A stretch of 64,000 bases of DNA, from positions 124,001-188,000 of the forward strand of contig NZ_QVMV01000007.1 of the NCBI RefSeq assembly GCF_003417465.1. Direction: 5' to 3'. Position numbers and translations under genes: made by a program. The notes beneath the pieces were generated by a model. It made no database searches. It had not been told where the DNA came from and was given only the letters and a program-made list of their open reading frames with translations. This document shows, one piece after another, positions 1 through 14,810 of the stretch; position 1 is the first letter of the stretch, and the number at the start of each line of letters is the position of its first letter. The stretch is from Wenzhouxiangella sp. 15190 (GTDB lineage: Bacteria; Pseudomonadota; Gammaproteobacteria; Xanthomonadales; Wenzhouxiangellaceae).

Positions 1-1
1 C

Positions 2-226
2 CGGCAAGCGCAGCCGCACGGGCGGCTTGCTCTCGCTGACGGTGGCGATACGAACGGGTTGACCCGGTTCGGGCGCCGGTGCCTGCGTGGCTGGTTCATC
101 GGAACAGGCCGTGGCAACCGCCAGGACCATGATAAGGACCGGCAGAAGTAAAATGCGGTTGGCGTTGACCAATAAACTGGCCGGCCGGTCAGTTAATTGG
201 GCATGTGAAAGCGGTGCAGGGAACAT
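2..226 (-). CDS. RND efflux membrane fusion protein, N-terminal part (cut by window edge)
   Basis: Only the first 75 codons lie in the window. The translation has a lipoprotein signal: a hydrophobic run (ILLLPVLIMVLAV), the lipobox ending ATAC, a Pro/Ala/Glu-rich linker, then PVRIATVSESKPPVRLRLP, the usual entry into the first beta strand of an AcrA/MexA-type adaptor. Such lipoproteins bridge an RND pump and an outer-membrane channel. It begins 13 bases after the TetR gene, so the two are probably co-transcribed. The ATG at 226 gives an unusually long stretch before the hydrophobic core. A TTG at 172 (MVNANRILLLP...) would give a textbook signal peptide and leave a palindrome upstream of the gene. 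The family is inferred from the N-terminus alone. Confidence 0.6.
   Translation of the reverse strand, partial: MFPAPLSHAQLTDRPASLLVNANRILLLPVLIMVLAVATACSDEPATQAPAPEPGQPVRIATVSESKPPVRLRLP
175..194. promoter_or_regulatory. Second operator-like palindrome near the efflux adaptor start
   Basis: A 20-base imperfect palindrome on the core CCGGCCGG with one mismatched pair. On the minus strand it contains TGACCGGCCGG, close to TGACCGGTCGG in the operator at 886-907. It lies inside the first codons if the adaptor starts at 226, but just upstream if it starts at the TTG at 172. The similarity suggests the same repressor binds here. Confidence 0.4.
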
Positions 227-238
227 GATCGTTTGGCC

Positions 239-868
239 TCAGTTGCCGTCGGTCTCCGGCCCGGTCGCTCGCGGAGCCAGGCCGTCCATGAAGATTTTCA
301 GGAAATCGTCGAGGTATTCGTCGTCGCTGCCGATGCCCTCCCAGTTCTTGTGCTGCGGTCGCACCTCGAACCACTGCGAACAGGCATTAATGAACACCGT
401 GACGACGTGGGTCGGATTGACGTCGGAGCGGAGCAGCCCGGCGTCCTGGGCCTCGCGCACGCGGCGGGCGCCCAGTTCGACCAGTTCGGCGTCCATTTCG
501 TTGCAGGTTGTGTCGCCCTCGAGGTGCATCCAGGTGAACAGCCGCACGACCTGCGGATTTTCCTGGAGAAACCGGAAGTAGCGAGTCACGCCGTTTTTCA
601 GCAGCTCCGGGTCGGGTGAGTCCGCGCCTTCGAGCTCGTCTTTCTGCCCCTCGTAGTAACGCGCGAAAGCCGCTTCCTTGACGGCGTCCCACAGTCCTTC
701 CTTGGTTCCGAAATGATGGTGGATCAGGCTCTTGGTCACGCCCGATCGCTCGGCCAGCTCGCGCATGCTCACGGCCGCGAAGCCCTTGTCGACGAACAGG
801 TCGAAAGCCGCGTCCAGGATTCGGGCTTGGGTGAGATCCGGATCTCTTGTGGCGATGGACTCGTTCAT
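239..868 (-). CDS. TetR/AcrR-family transcriptional repressor
   Basis: 209 residues, normal for the family. Residues 15-60 form the TetR helix-turn-helix (ARILDAAFDLFVDKGFAAVSM, then RELAERSGVTKSLIHHHFGTK). The rest is the variable ligand-binding and dimer domain. It lies directly upstream of an efflux-adaptor gene on the same strand. A near-perfect palindrome of TetR type sits about 20 bases before the start codon. Both suggest a local repressor controlling itself and the pump, released by a toxic or hydrophobic ligand. The ligand cannot be read from sequence. The ATG at 868 starts the HTH at the usual distance. Confidence 0.9.
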   Translation of the reverse strand: MNESIATRDPDLTQARILDAAFDLFVDKGFAAVSMRELAERSGVTKSLIHHHFGTKEGLWDAVKEAAFARYYEGQKDELEGADSPDPELLKNGVTRYFRFLQENPQVVRLFTWMHLEGDTTCNEMDAELVELGARRVREAQDAGLLRSDVNPTHVVTVFINACSQWFEVRPQHKNWEGIGSDDEYLDDFLKIFMDGLAPRATGPETDGN

Positions 869-885
869 TTCAAGCTAATGCTAGC

Positions 886-907
886 ATTGACTGACCGGTC
901 GGTCAAT
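886..907. promoter_or_regulatory. Probable TetR operator upstream of the repressor gene
   Basis: A 22-base palindrome centred on ACCGGT with one mismatched pair; arms read ATTGACTGACC / GGTCGGTCAAT. It lies about 18 bases before the repressor's ATG, the usual place for an autoregulatory TetR operator. The core TGACCGG resembles a second palindrome at 175-194 near the efflux gene. Function is inferred from position and symmetry. Confidence 0.65.
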
Positions 908-940
908 TAGTAAGACCCGGGTAAAACTGCTCCGGCGCGG

Positions 941-1594
941 TCAACGTGCCGGGTCGATGGTGCCGCCGATCGACGTGTTGAGCCGGAACCAGCCGGCAAT
1001 GCTGGTGCGGTCGGTACGGGAGGTCAGAACCTCGTGGGGAATTTCCTCACTGAGAAACATCACGAACGTGCCGGCGCGCGGTTCGATCGTGGCCGATACC
1101 GTCTCGCCATCCTCCGAGTAGACCACGAGTTCGCCGCCGTCGCCCGGTTGCCAGCTTTCGGTCAGATAGGTCACGGCCGAGACGATACGGTTGGCCGCAC
1201 CCCGGAAACTGTCGAGGTGTTTTCGGTACAGCCCGCCGGGCGGGTAGTGCGCATAGTGGGCCTCGAACTCGAACAGGCCCAGAAACAGCTCGCGGTTGAG
1301 CGACAGGCGCAGTTGTTCCATACGCTCGAGAAAGCGAGCCTGTGCCGGTCTCCGGCGCGTCAGCCAGAAAACACGATCGCTTCGAATGTCGCGGTCGAGG
1401 TGATAGTCCTGTTCGCGGCCGATGCCGGCCCGGTGCAGACGGTCGGCTTCCATGAGTTCCTGCAGGTCGGCGCGAAGTTCGTCGACGAGCTCTCGGTCGA
1501 GCGCGTCCCTGCCGATCCACCAGCCTTGTTCACGCAGGCCCAGGGCGGCGGACTCGAAGGCATCCCGGTCAACCGGAAGCGGCGCGTCAGGCAT
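941..1594 (-). CDS. 2-oxoglutarate/Fe(II)-dependent oxygenase (prolyl-hydroxylase-like)
   Basis: 217 residues with the double-stranded beta-helix core of the 2OG-Fe(II) superfamily. The iron ligands are visible as HLD (in YRKHLDSF, about residue 125) and the distal His in EIPHEVL. The 2-oxoglutarate-binding Arg is in RTSIAGWFR. AGTFVMFLSEEIPHEV is the pattern of the PKHD/SM-20 group, which hydroxylates protein or small-molecule substrates; the substrate here is unknown. Its ATG overlaps the end of srkA by 8 bases, so the two are translationally coupled. Confidence 0.85.
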   Translation of the reverse strand: MPDAPLPVDRDAFESAALGLREQGWWIGRDALDRELVDELRADLQELMEADRLHRAGIGREQDYHLDRDIRSDRVFWLTRRRPAQARFLERMEQLRLSLNRELFLGLFEFEAHYAHYPPGGLYRKHLDSFRGAANRIVSAVTYLTESWQPGDGGELVVYSEDGETVSATIEPRAGTFVMFLSEEIPHEVLTSRTDRTSIAGWFRLNTSIGGTIDPAR

Positions 1595-2588
1595 GTTCGA
1601 GGTTCAATGGCGGTTCGGATAGTTCCGCGAGTTGCTCGCGCAACTGGCCGATAACGGTTTCCCAGTGACGGTCGTCGCCGAACCATGGAAAGGCGGCCGG
1701 AAAGGCGGGATCGTCCCAACGCCGGGCCAGCCAGGCCTGATAGTAGATCATTCGAAGGGTGCGCAACGCTTCGACCAGATGCAGTTCACGCGGGTCGAAG
1801 TCGTTAAATACCTTGTATTCCTCGATTAGCCAGCCCAGCTGCTGCTCGCGTTCGGCGCGATCGCCGGAAATCAGCATCCACAGATCCTGGATGGCCGGGC
1901 CGGTCAGGCAGTCGTCGAGATCGACGAAATGCGCATGCTCGTCGCGCCAGAGGATATTGCCCGGATGGCAGTCGCCGTGCAGGCGGATTCTTCGGTAGTC
2001 GCCGGCGCGCTCGAAGGTCGCGGATATACCTTCGAGCAGGTGTTCGGCCAGACTCGAAAATGCTTCTTCCAGATGCGGCGGCAGCCAGCGGTTCTCGACC
2101 AGCCAGTCGACCGGCTCGCGGCCCCGGTCAGCGATGGTCAATTCCGGTCGGTGCCGGAACCGTCCGGCCGCACCGACGGCATGCATTCGTCCCAGAGCAC
2201 GGCCGAGTGTGCGCAGGGTGGGCTCGTGAGCGGGTTCAGGCGCATGCCCACCGCGGCGTGGAAAGACGGCCAGGCGAAAACCCTCGTGTCGATGCAGCGT
2301 GCGCCCCTGGATCGACACGGGGGCGACCACGGACAGGCCCGCGTCGGCCAGCTCGATGGAAAAGGCGTGTTCTTCCTCGATCGCCTCGTCGCTCCAGCGT
2401 TCGGGTCGGTAGAACTTGACCACGACTGGCTCGGCGTCTTCGAGACCGACCTGCCAGACCCGGTTCTCGAAGCTGTTGAGCGCCAGCAGCCGCCAGTCGG
2501 CTCGCAACCCCAGCGCTTCGACGGCATCGAGCACGACTTCCGGGCCCAGATTTGCATACGGTCTGGTGCGTGCGGTCGGTTCATTCAT
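1587..2588 (-). CDS. srkA: Stress response kinase A (YihE/SrkA, APH-like fold)
   Basis: 333 residues from the ATG at 2588 (MNEPTARTRPYANLGPEVVL); the frame is open further upstream, but this start gives the family's normal N-terminus. The kinase signature is present: LHGDCHPGNILW (catalytic loop Asp and Asn) and FVDLDD (metal-binding Asp). NSFENRVWQVG at the N-terminus is typical of SrkA. In E. coli this cytoplasmic Ser/Thr kinase counters envelope- and ROS-linked death signalling. E. coli srkA is paired with dsbA; here it is followed by a 2OG oxygenase gene that overlaps it. Confidence 0.88.
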   Translation of the reverse strand: MNEPTARTRPYANLGPEVVLDAVEALGLRADWRLLALNSFENRVWQVGLEDAEPVVVKFYRPERWSDEAIEEEHAFSIELADAGLSVVAPVSIQGRTLHRHEGFRLAVFPRRGGHAPEPAHEPTLRTLGRALGRMHAVGAAGRFRHRPELTIADRGREPVDWLVENRWLPPHLEEAFSSLAEHLLEGISATFERAGDYRRIRLHGDCHPGNILWRDEHAHFVDLDDCLTGPAIQDLWMLISGDRAEREQQLGWLIEEYKVFNDFDPRELHLVEALRTLRMIYYQAWLARRWDDPAFPAAFPWFGDDRHWETVIGQLREQLAELSEPPLNLEHA

Positions 2589-2707
2589 GCCGGCGCCATC
2601 GTTGCTGACCGGTACGCGAAATCGCGGAGTTGTCGTATGATGCCAAGCATGCAATCGTGTCCGGGTCTTGTGCGTGCGGGTGGACAATATTCGATTAGGA
2701 TTGTGTC

Positions 2708-3943
2708 ATGAAATGGCGTGATCCATTCCTTCTCCTGGCGGCCCTGGTGGCGGTGGTGTCCGCCGCGGTGCATGCCGGCGATGAAACCTCGAAAGCCACG
2801 GAGAATCAGGACGAAGACAAGCAGGTCGAGGAGAGCGCGGCCGACGAGCAACGTGCCGAACGCCAGGCCCGACAGCAACGCCTGATGGAAATGTCCTGCC
2901 GCGATGAGGAGGGCAGGCCTGAAGGCTGGCTGGACCTGACCCACTCGTATCTCAACCAGCGCCTGTGCGAACCGGCGGCCTGGTTCGACGGGTTCTTCGG
3001 CGATCCGCGCACCCTGGAAGAAAACCCCGTCGGCAGCTTCGTGCGCTTGCGCAACGCCGTGCGCTGGGATGAGCACGAGGGCTGGCAGTATCGGGTCGGG
3101 GTGCGCGCCAACGTCATCCTGCCGCGCCTGTCAGAGCGGGTCCGGTTGTTGGTCGCGCGCGACGAGGATCTGGAAGGAGACTATACGGATCCGGCGGGCG
3201 CGTTCGACGATCCCGAGAATCAGACCCGGCTCGGCCTGCGATTCCTCGCCAGCGAACATGCGCGCAGCCGTTTCGATGTCGACGGTACCGTCCGCGTCAG
3301 CAGTGGCTCGCTCAACCCCCGCTTGCGGGGCCGTTACCGATACATTCGGGGGTTGACCGACCGGACCCTCGGGCGCTTCACGCAATCGGCTTTCTGGGAA
3401 CGCGAGGAAGGCCTGGGATTGACCACAAGGCTGGACTGGGAGTGGCTGCCGGATCGTAATCGCCTGCTTCGCTGGAGCGGGCGTGGTACCTGGTCAGAGA
3501 AGTCGGACGGCATCGATTGGCGCACCGGCCTGGTTTCGTTTCAACAGCTTGACATGAAGAGCGCGATTCGGGCCGAGGTCGGCGCCTGGGGTTATACCGA
3601 ACCGGAATTCGAGACGGAAGAATACTTCGTCGCATTGCGCTATCGCCGACAGTTCCTGCGTCACTGGCTCTACTACGAGATCGAGCCGGCCCATGCCTGG
3701 CCCAAGGACTTCGATACCGGCGAACGCCGCAGCGACTGGCGCCTGACCTTCACCCTGGAAATCCAGTTCGAGAATGAACGTTCACGCCAGCACCGGCTGC
3801 GCCAGTATCTCGACGAAGAGCCCGACGCCGAAGCCTGGGAGGACGAACCGATTCCCGTCGATGCGCCGGGCGACCGAGCCGATGATCCGGTCCTCGAGGA
3901 CAAGGACAACGGCAACGGGAACAACGGTGACGAATCCCGGGAG

Positions 3944-3955
<12 letters not shown>
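2708..3955 (+). CDS. Exported protein of unknown function, probably envelope beta-rich
   Basis: 415 residues, not recognised. It has a signal peptide (hydrophobic core about residues 7-22, cleavage near HAG), a charged Glu/Asp-rich linker to about residue 60, and two Cys (SCRDEEG and QRLCEPAAW) that could pair in the periplasm. A long region follows with alternating hydrophobic and polar residues (WQYRVGVRANVILP, TRLGLRFLASE, LRYRRQFLRHWLYYEIEP) suggesting amphipathic strands of a barrel. The tail is acidic and ends in Gly/Asn/Asp. An AGGA-type ribosome site precedes the ATG. It converges with gltD. No function is proposed beyond likely surface or periplasmic location. Confidence 0.7.
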
Positions 3956-5592
<1,637 letters not shown>

Positions 5593-5623
5593 TTACAGAT
5601 GTTTTTACACACACACATGACCA

Positions 5624-10108
<4,485 letters not shown>

Positions 10109-10249
10109 ACGTCAGCGTATGTTCGGGGAACCCAATAGGATACCGTGTTCGATGTTCTGATGCGTCGGGATTACCGCATTTGCCTTGATAGTGGCCTCTG
10201 AAAGCCCAACAATCAATATCGAAACTCACTCAAGCAGGATCTTGCACGC

Positions 10250-11152
10250 ATGTCTCTAGACTCCGCCGTACGCGAAAAGATCGAATCGCAGATTGCCTCC
10301 CACCGCGTGGTGCTCTACATGAAGGGCACGCCGAAAATGCCGCAATGCGGGTTTTCGGCCCGCACCGCCGGTATTCTCGACCAGTTGCTGGAAGGTGACT
10401 ACGCCAGCTACAACGTACTCGAGGATGAAAGCATCCGCGAAGGCATCAAGGCCTACGGCGACTGGCCGACCATTCCGCAGCTGTATATCGATGGCGAACT
10501 GGTCGGCGGCAACGACATCATCGGCGAGATGTTCAACACCGGCGAGCTGCACGAAATGTTCGGGCTGGAAAAGCCCGATCGCACCCCGCCGGAGATCACC
10601 ATCACCGACAAGGCGGCCGAGAAGATCCGTGAGTTTCTCGAGGCCTATCCGGGCAACCATCTGCACTTTGCCATCGATTCGGGCTGGGATGCCCAGTTCC
10701 AGGTCGGGCCGAAGCAGGGTACCGAAATCGAGACCGAGTCGAACGGCATCACCGTGCTGATGGACCTCGCCAGCGCTCAGCGCGCCAAGGGTGCGACCGT
10801 CGACTGGGTGGAAACCGTCCAGGGTGAGGGCCTCAAGCTCGACCTGCCGGGCGCCCCGGCGCCGGTCAAGCAGATGACGCCGGCCGAACTTCAGGAACGG
10901 ATCAATTCAGGCGAACGTATCCTGGTGATCGATACCCGCAACGAGGCCGACCGCGCCGAAAAGCCGATCGACTTCGCCGAGCCCCTCGATGCCGACCTCA
11001 TGGCCAAGCTCAAGGACGGCGATCCCAACCAGCCGCTGGTGTTCGTGTGTAACGTCGGCCAGACCTCGCAGCAGTATGCCGAGCACTATCGCAAGCAGGG
11101 ATACACGCAGGTCTACAATCTGGAAGGCGGAGCGCAGGCGATACTGGGCTGA
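10250..11152 (+). CDS. Monothiol glutaredoxin fused to a degenerate A-type carrier domain and a rhodanese-like domain
   Basis: 300 residues. Residues 1-108 are a Grx4-type glutaredoxin with the CGFS active site (Cys33) and the WPTIPQLYIDGELVGG glutathione-binding region; such proteins bind and transfer 2Fe-2S clusters. Residues about 113-205 look like an IscA/HesB fold (ITITDKAAEKIREFLE...) but contain no Cys at all, so this domain cannot hold a cluster in the usual way. Residues about 210-300 are rhodanese-like with Cys267 in VCNVGQTS. Similar three-domain proteins occur in xanthomonads (family knowledge). A possible promoter (TTGATA at 10185, AACAAT at 10208) precedes it. Confidence 0.85.
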   Translation: MSLDSAVREKIESQIASHRVVLYMKGTPKMPQCGFSARTAGILDQLLEGDYASYNVLEDESIREGIKAYGDWPTIPQLYIDGELVGGNDIIGEMFNTGELHEMFGLEKPDRTPPEITITDKAAEKIREFLEAYPGNHLHFAIDSGWDAQFQVGPKQGTEIETESNGITVLMDLASAQRAKGATVDWVETVQGEGLKLDLPGAPAPVKQMTPAELQERINSGERILVIDTRNEADRAEKPIDFAEPLDADLMAKLKDGDPNQPLVFVCNVGQTSQQYAEHYRKQGYTQVYNLEGGAQAILG

Positions 11153-11182
11153 GACGGCGTATCGCCTGGGTGCTCCGGGCGA

Positions 11183-13039
11183 TCAATCCTGCTCGAATCG
11201 ATCATCGAAGATCCCCCCGTAGCGCAGGGCATTGGAAAACTCCGAGGTATTGCCGTCAGCGTCGGTCGCAGTGGCGATGACTTCGCCCTCTTGGTAGATC
11301 GTGGGTAGTCCCGAGACGGTAACGGTCACCTCGGACTGAGCGTCAGTGTTCTCGTAAAGCGCCGATCCGAGCCAGCCGAGGCTCTGGCGTTCGGTGGTTG
11401 AACTATTGTCCCGGTAGAAATCGATTTTCAGATCGTAAGCCGAATTGCCCGTCGTGCTGTCGACCTTGAAGGTGACAGTCAGTTCATCCTGTTCAAAGTC
11501 GTAATCGGCAGTGATCAGCTCGGGGGAATTCTGGCGGTTGTTCGGTCCGGTATCGTCGTCGCCGGGATCGTTTTCGTCGACTCCGTCGTTACCCAGGTCG
11601 ATTCCGGGACCATCATTGTTTTGCATACTGTTGCGCTCGATACGGTTCTCGATCGCGCCACTGCCGACGATCGAGATTGCCGGGCCGTCGCATGCGTTGA
11701 TGATGTTCTGGGTCAACGCTGACGAGCTGCCGATGCCGTATTCCGAGCCGGTGATGTAGATGCCGGTGTTGTCGCAGGCGGTGATGTTGTTGTTGCTCGC
11801 GAAACCATCTTTGCCGTGCAATTCCATGCCCCGGGACCAGAACTGGTTGCCGTCATCAGAGCCGTTGCCGCCGATGGTGGTCTTTGTGCCATGATCGACC
11901 ATGCCCGGTCCGTCATTGGCGTGGATGATCAGGGGGCCGCCGCTGAGGTCAATGCCGCCGAGTTCATTTGCCGCGATGATGTTGCCGGTGGATCCCGAGC
12001 CCTCCAGCAGGACGCCGGCCCCGTTGTTGTCGGCCACCACATTACCCATTTCTTCCGGCGGCGCTTCGCCAACCTGACTCAGGTTTGTCCACCTTACCTC
12101 GATCCCCGGTCCGTCGTTGCCCATGGCGTCGCCGTCGGCATTGACGCCGACCAGGTTGCCCCGGATGCTGGTTTCGTCCGAGGACGTGGCAAGAATGCCG
12201 CGCCGACCGTTGTCGACGATCAGGTTGCCTTCGTTCTGGGTGCGATCGCCGCCGATGATATTGCCGTTGCCCTGATTGACGAGTATTCCTTCCATGAAGT
12301 TGCCCATTGCGGTCTTGCCGTCCGGGGCGGCGCCGATAATGTTCGACTGGATGGTGTTCATGTCGGCTCCGCCGAGGCCGATGGCAATGCCTCGCTGGGA
12401 ATTGTCGGAGATGACATTGCCTTGGCCCGGCTCGCCGATTCGATTGTAACTGCTGCCTTCAGTCAAGCGAATGCCGTTGCCGCCGTTGCCGGCCCGATTG
12501 CCCGCCGTGTCGACCCCGATGAGGTTTTCGGTCACGATGTTGACGCTGCCGTCGATAAAAATGCCGTCGCCATCGAATTCGATGATCGAGAGACCTCGAA
12601 TCTCGTTGTTGTCGCCTTCAATATGAAATCCGTCATGACTCGAGCCGGTAATTCCCGGCCCCCTGATTTCGATCTCCGGGTTGGGGGCAGTCGACTGGCT
12701 GCTTCCGTCGATCAGCACGTCGTCGCGCTGGATATGCAGAGAGCCGGCGTGGGAGTCGATGATGAACGGCGGTGCGCCGCTGAGGTCGAAGTCAATGATC
12801 GCTGTGCCGCCAATCAGGGCGTTGGCCTGCTCGATCGCGGCGCGCAGGGTGCACTCGCCGGACTGATCCACGCAGGCGCCGTCATTGAGGTCTGCATCAC
12901 CGTCATCGTCGGTACTGGTAACAGTGAAGGCAAAAGCCTGGGCCGAAGCGGTGGCGGTGAAAGCGCTCGAGAGCAAGAGAAACAGGAGCGTCAGGATTGC
13001 GGGTCGTGCGGTGCGGATCGTCTGGACGGGTCGTGGCAC
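11183..13039 (-). CDS. Secreted right-handed beta-helix repeat protein (CSLREA-like N-terminus)
   Basis: 618 residues starting at GTG 13039, with GGAG six bases upstream. A signal peptide (residues 1-34, ending ASAQA) leads to an N-terminal module with a CSLREA-like motif (ECTLRAAIEQANA). Next come many NosD-like coils in which Asn, Gly and Ile recur (NIITENLIGVD, GNVISDNSQRGIAIG, NIIGGDRTQNEGNLIVDN). A parallel beta-helix for carbohydrate or surface interaction is likely. The C-terminus is a small beta domain ending GIFDDRFEQD, like the IF.DGFE tails I recall on secreted proteins of this bacterial group. It is adjacent to another exported protein on the same strand. Confidence 0.8.
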   Translation of the reverse strand: MPRPVQTIRTARPAILTLLFLLLSSAFTATASAQAFAFTVTSTDDDGDADLNDGACVDQSGECTLRAAIEQANALIGGTAIIDFDLSGAPPFIIDSHAGSLHIQRDDVLIDGSSQSTAPNPEIEIRGPGITGSSHDGFHIEGDNNEIRGLSIIEFDGDGIFIDGSVNIVTENLIGVDTAGNRAGNGGNGIRLTEGSSYNRIGEPGQGNVISDNSQRGIAIGLGGADMNTIQSNIIGAAPDGKTAMGNFMEGILVNQGNGNIIGGDRTQNEGNLIVDNGRRGILATSSDETSIRGNLVGVNADGDAMGNDGPGIEVRWTNLSQVGEAPPEEMGNVVADNNGAGVLLEGSGSTGNIIAANELGGIDLSGGPLIIHANDGPGMVDHGTKTTIGGNGSDDGNQFWSRGMELHGKDGFASNNNITACDNTGIYITGSEYGIGSSSALTQNIINACDGPAISIVGSGAIENRIERNSMQNNDGPGIDLGNDGVDENDPGDDDTGPNNRQNSPELITADYDFEQDELTVTFKVDSTTGNSAYDLKIDFYRDNSSTTERQSLGWLGSALYENTDAQSEVTVTVSGLPTIYQEGEVIATATDADGNTSEFSNALRYGGIFDDRFEQD

Positions 13040-13094
13040 TTTGTCTCCTTTGAATCAGGCTTGGCGTCGGCGCAATCAGAGCGCCGTGCGTATG

Positions 13095-13123
13095 ACGGCG
13101 TCAGCAATTGCGACTGACGCCGT
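13095..13123. promoter_or_regulatory. Perfect 10-bp hairpin upstream of the beta-helix gene
   Basis: ACGGCGTCAG and CTGACGCCGT pair perfectly around a nine-base loop, 56 bases before the GTG start at 13039. It could be an operator, a leader hairpin or part of the preceding gene's 3' end. No T-run follows on the minus strand, so a simple terminator is unlikely. Confidence 0.35.
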
Positions 13124-13271
13124 GTTGGCCTGTTCGATTTTTCGGGCTTGCTCTGTCTACGAGAACTGGCCAGTAATCCTGCCAGACGCGCGGCGGCGGT
13201 TAGAGTTCTGCCACCACCGCCGCTTGATCACCGGCCGCCTGTGGGGGTGCGGTTCGGCGTTTTCGCCCGGG

Positions 13272-14711
13272 TTAGCCGCTTGCGTGCTGTCGATTCGATC
13301 GCCGTGTGATCGCAAGGATCGACAGGATCAGAAGCACTGCGGCGGGAAGGCCCAGCGTGGGCACCGGAAGCGGCGCCGGACTGGTGCCGCGCAGGCCGAC
13401 ACGATCCGGACTGGAAGGCGAATTGCTGAAGATCAGAATCTCGCCAGTGAACGATCCGGACCATGATGTCGGCGTCATCCTTGCCTCGATCGTGCAGCTT
13501 TCCCCGGGTGTGATTGTGGCCGGTAGCGGGTGACAGCTGCCGCCGGTGATCTCGAACGGCGGTTCGGGATTGTCGATGCCGTCGATGACCAGATCGGCGT
13601 CTCCGCCATTGCTGATCGCGATCGACCGGGTTTCACTCGAAGTGCCGAATGCGTGCTCCCCGAAATCGACATCGCCGAGGCTGAGGACGGTTTCCGCCTG
13701 GGTGCCGTTGCCTTGCAGCTCGAGTTGATGCGGTGCATCCAGGGCGTTGCTGTCCAACGTGATCGACTGGGAGGCGGCTCCGGTCGTGGTGGGGCTGAAG
13801 CTGTAGTCGAGCGTGCAGGTGGCGCCCGGGGTCAGCGTGAACGGTGCATTTCCGCAGGTGCCGCCGGCCGCGGCGAATGGCGCGGTGGGCGAGGTGATGC
13901 TGCCGACGTCGAGGTCGGCATGGCCGGTGTTTTCAAGCGTGACACTCAGGGGATCGCTGTTCATGCCCACCTCCTGATCGTTGAAATTGACCGGATTCGG
14001 GGACAGGTCGACCGCCGGGAAGCAATCCGCCAGCTCGGTCTCGGCGATATTGAATTCCGATGCAGCCTGCACCACCGCGCTGCCCGGATGCACACCCGCC
14101 CCAGCGGCCGCCATGGACCCCTGGAGTGAGAAGGATTCACCAATGGCGGTCAGAAAAGTACCGGAGTCGGAAAAATCTGCTGCCTCGCCACTGGCGATTT
14201 CCGTTGGACCGAAAGAAAGTACGTTGACACCTTCTACATCGATCCCGCCGGCCCCGGCCACGTTGACGTCGTAGCTAAAGGTTCCGGCATCCTCGTCTGC
14301 CTGTGCATCGGCGGAGAGGTCGCCGCCGCCGATGATGACCCCCGCCGTTGCCTGACCCGAACTCTCGGCCGAAATTTCAGCGACGTGGCTGTACTGATAA
14401 CAAACGGGGTCGCCCTCGGATTCACCTGCTTCAGGCTGAACCTCCCAAACGCCGCTCATAAAGCTCGTCCCCGTGATGGTAAAACTCGGGAACTCTTGTG
14501 TCGTTTCTGCCGAAACCATGAAGCTCACCGCCTCAGTGATGTCGGACGGTGAAGCCCTGCTCGTGCCTTGTTCCGAGTGCGGCACGGGCTGACCGTTGCG
14601 GGTCATTTCGAAGTGGAAGTCGATCTGGTGAAGCGTGGCAGCCTGGGCGCTACCCGCGAGCGTAGCGGCGGCGAGGACCGGCAGCAGTGCCGGTACGATA
14701 CGAAACGTCAT
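13272..14711 (-). CDS. Exported protein with choice-of-anchor D-type Ig repeats and IPTL-like sorting tail
   Basis: 479 residues from the ATG at 14711, preceded by a GGGGGAA ribosome site. A signal peptide (RIVPALLPVLAAATLAGSAQA) leads to an N-terminal domain of about 230 residues, then two Ig-like repeats of the ASPM/HYDIN type (PNPVNFNDQEVGMNSDPLSV; GDVDFGEHAFGTSSETRSI), each with a paired-Cys GGTC/GGSC...CT.. pattern. The C-terminus, PVPTLGLPAAVLLILSILAI followed by TRRSNR, has the proline motif, one membrane span and Arg cluster of IPTL/PEP-CTERM-like signals. A surface location is likely; the function is unknown. Confidence 0.8.
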   Translation of the reverse strand: MTFRIVPALLPVLAAATLAGSAQAATLHQIDFHFEMTRNGQPVPHSEQGTSRASPSDITEAVSFMVSAETTQEFPSFTITGTSFMSGVWEVQPEAGESEGDPVCYQYSHVAEISAESSGQATAGVIIGGGDLSADAQADEDAGTFSYDVNVAGAGGIDVEGVNVLSFGPTEIASGEAADFSDSGTFLTAIGESFSLQGSMAAAGAGVHPGSAVVQAASEFNIAETELADCFPAVDLSPNPVNFNDQEVGMNSDPLSVTLENTGHADLDVGSITSPTAPFAAAGGTCGNAPFTLTPGATCTLDYSFSPTTTGAASQSITLDSNALDAPHQLELQGNGTQAETVLSLGDVDFGEHAFGTSSETRSIAISNGGDADLVIDGIDNPEPPFEITGGSCHPLPATITPGESCTIEARMTPTSWSGSFTGEILIFSNSPSSPDRVGLRGTSPAPLPVPTLGLPAAVLLILSILAITRRSNRQHASG

Positions 14712-14810
14712 GCTGATGTTCCCCCTTTTTTCGATTATCTTTTCGGGTAACCGCCGGAGGCAGTGCGAAAAGTCTAGCACCACCCGGGTGTGATGTCTCT
14801 CGGTTGCCCG

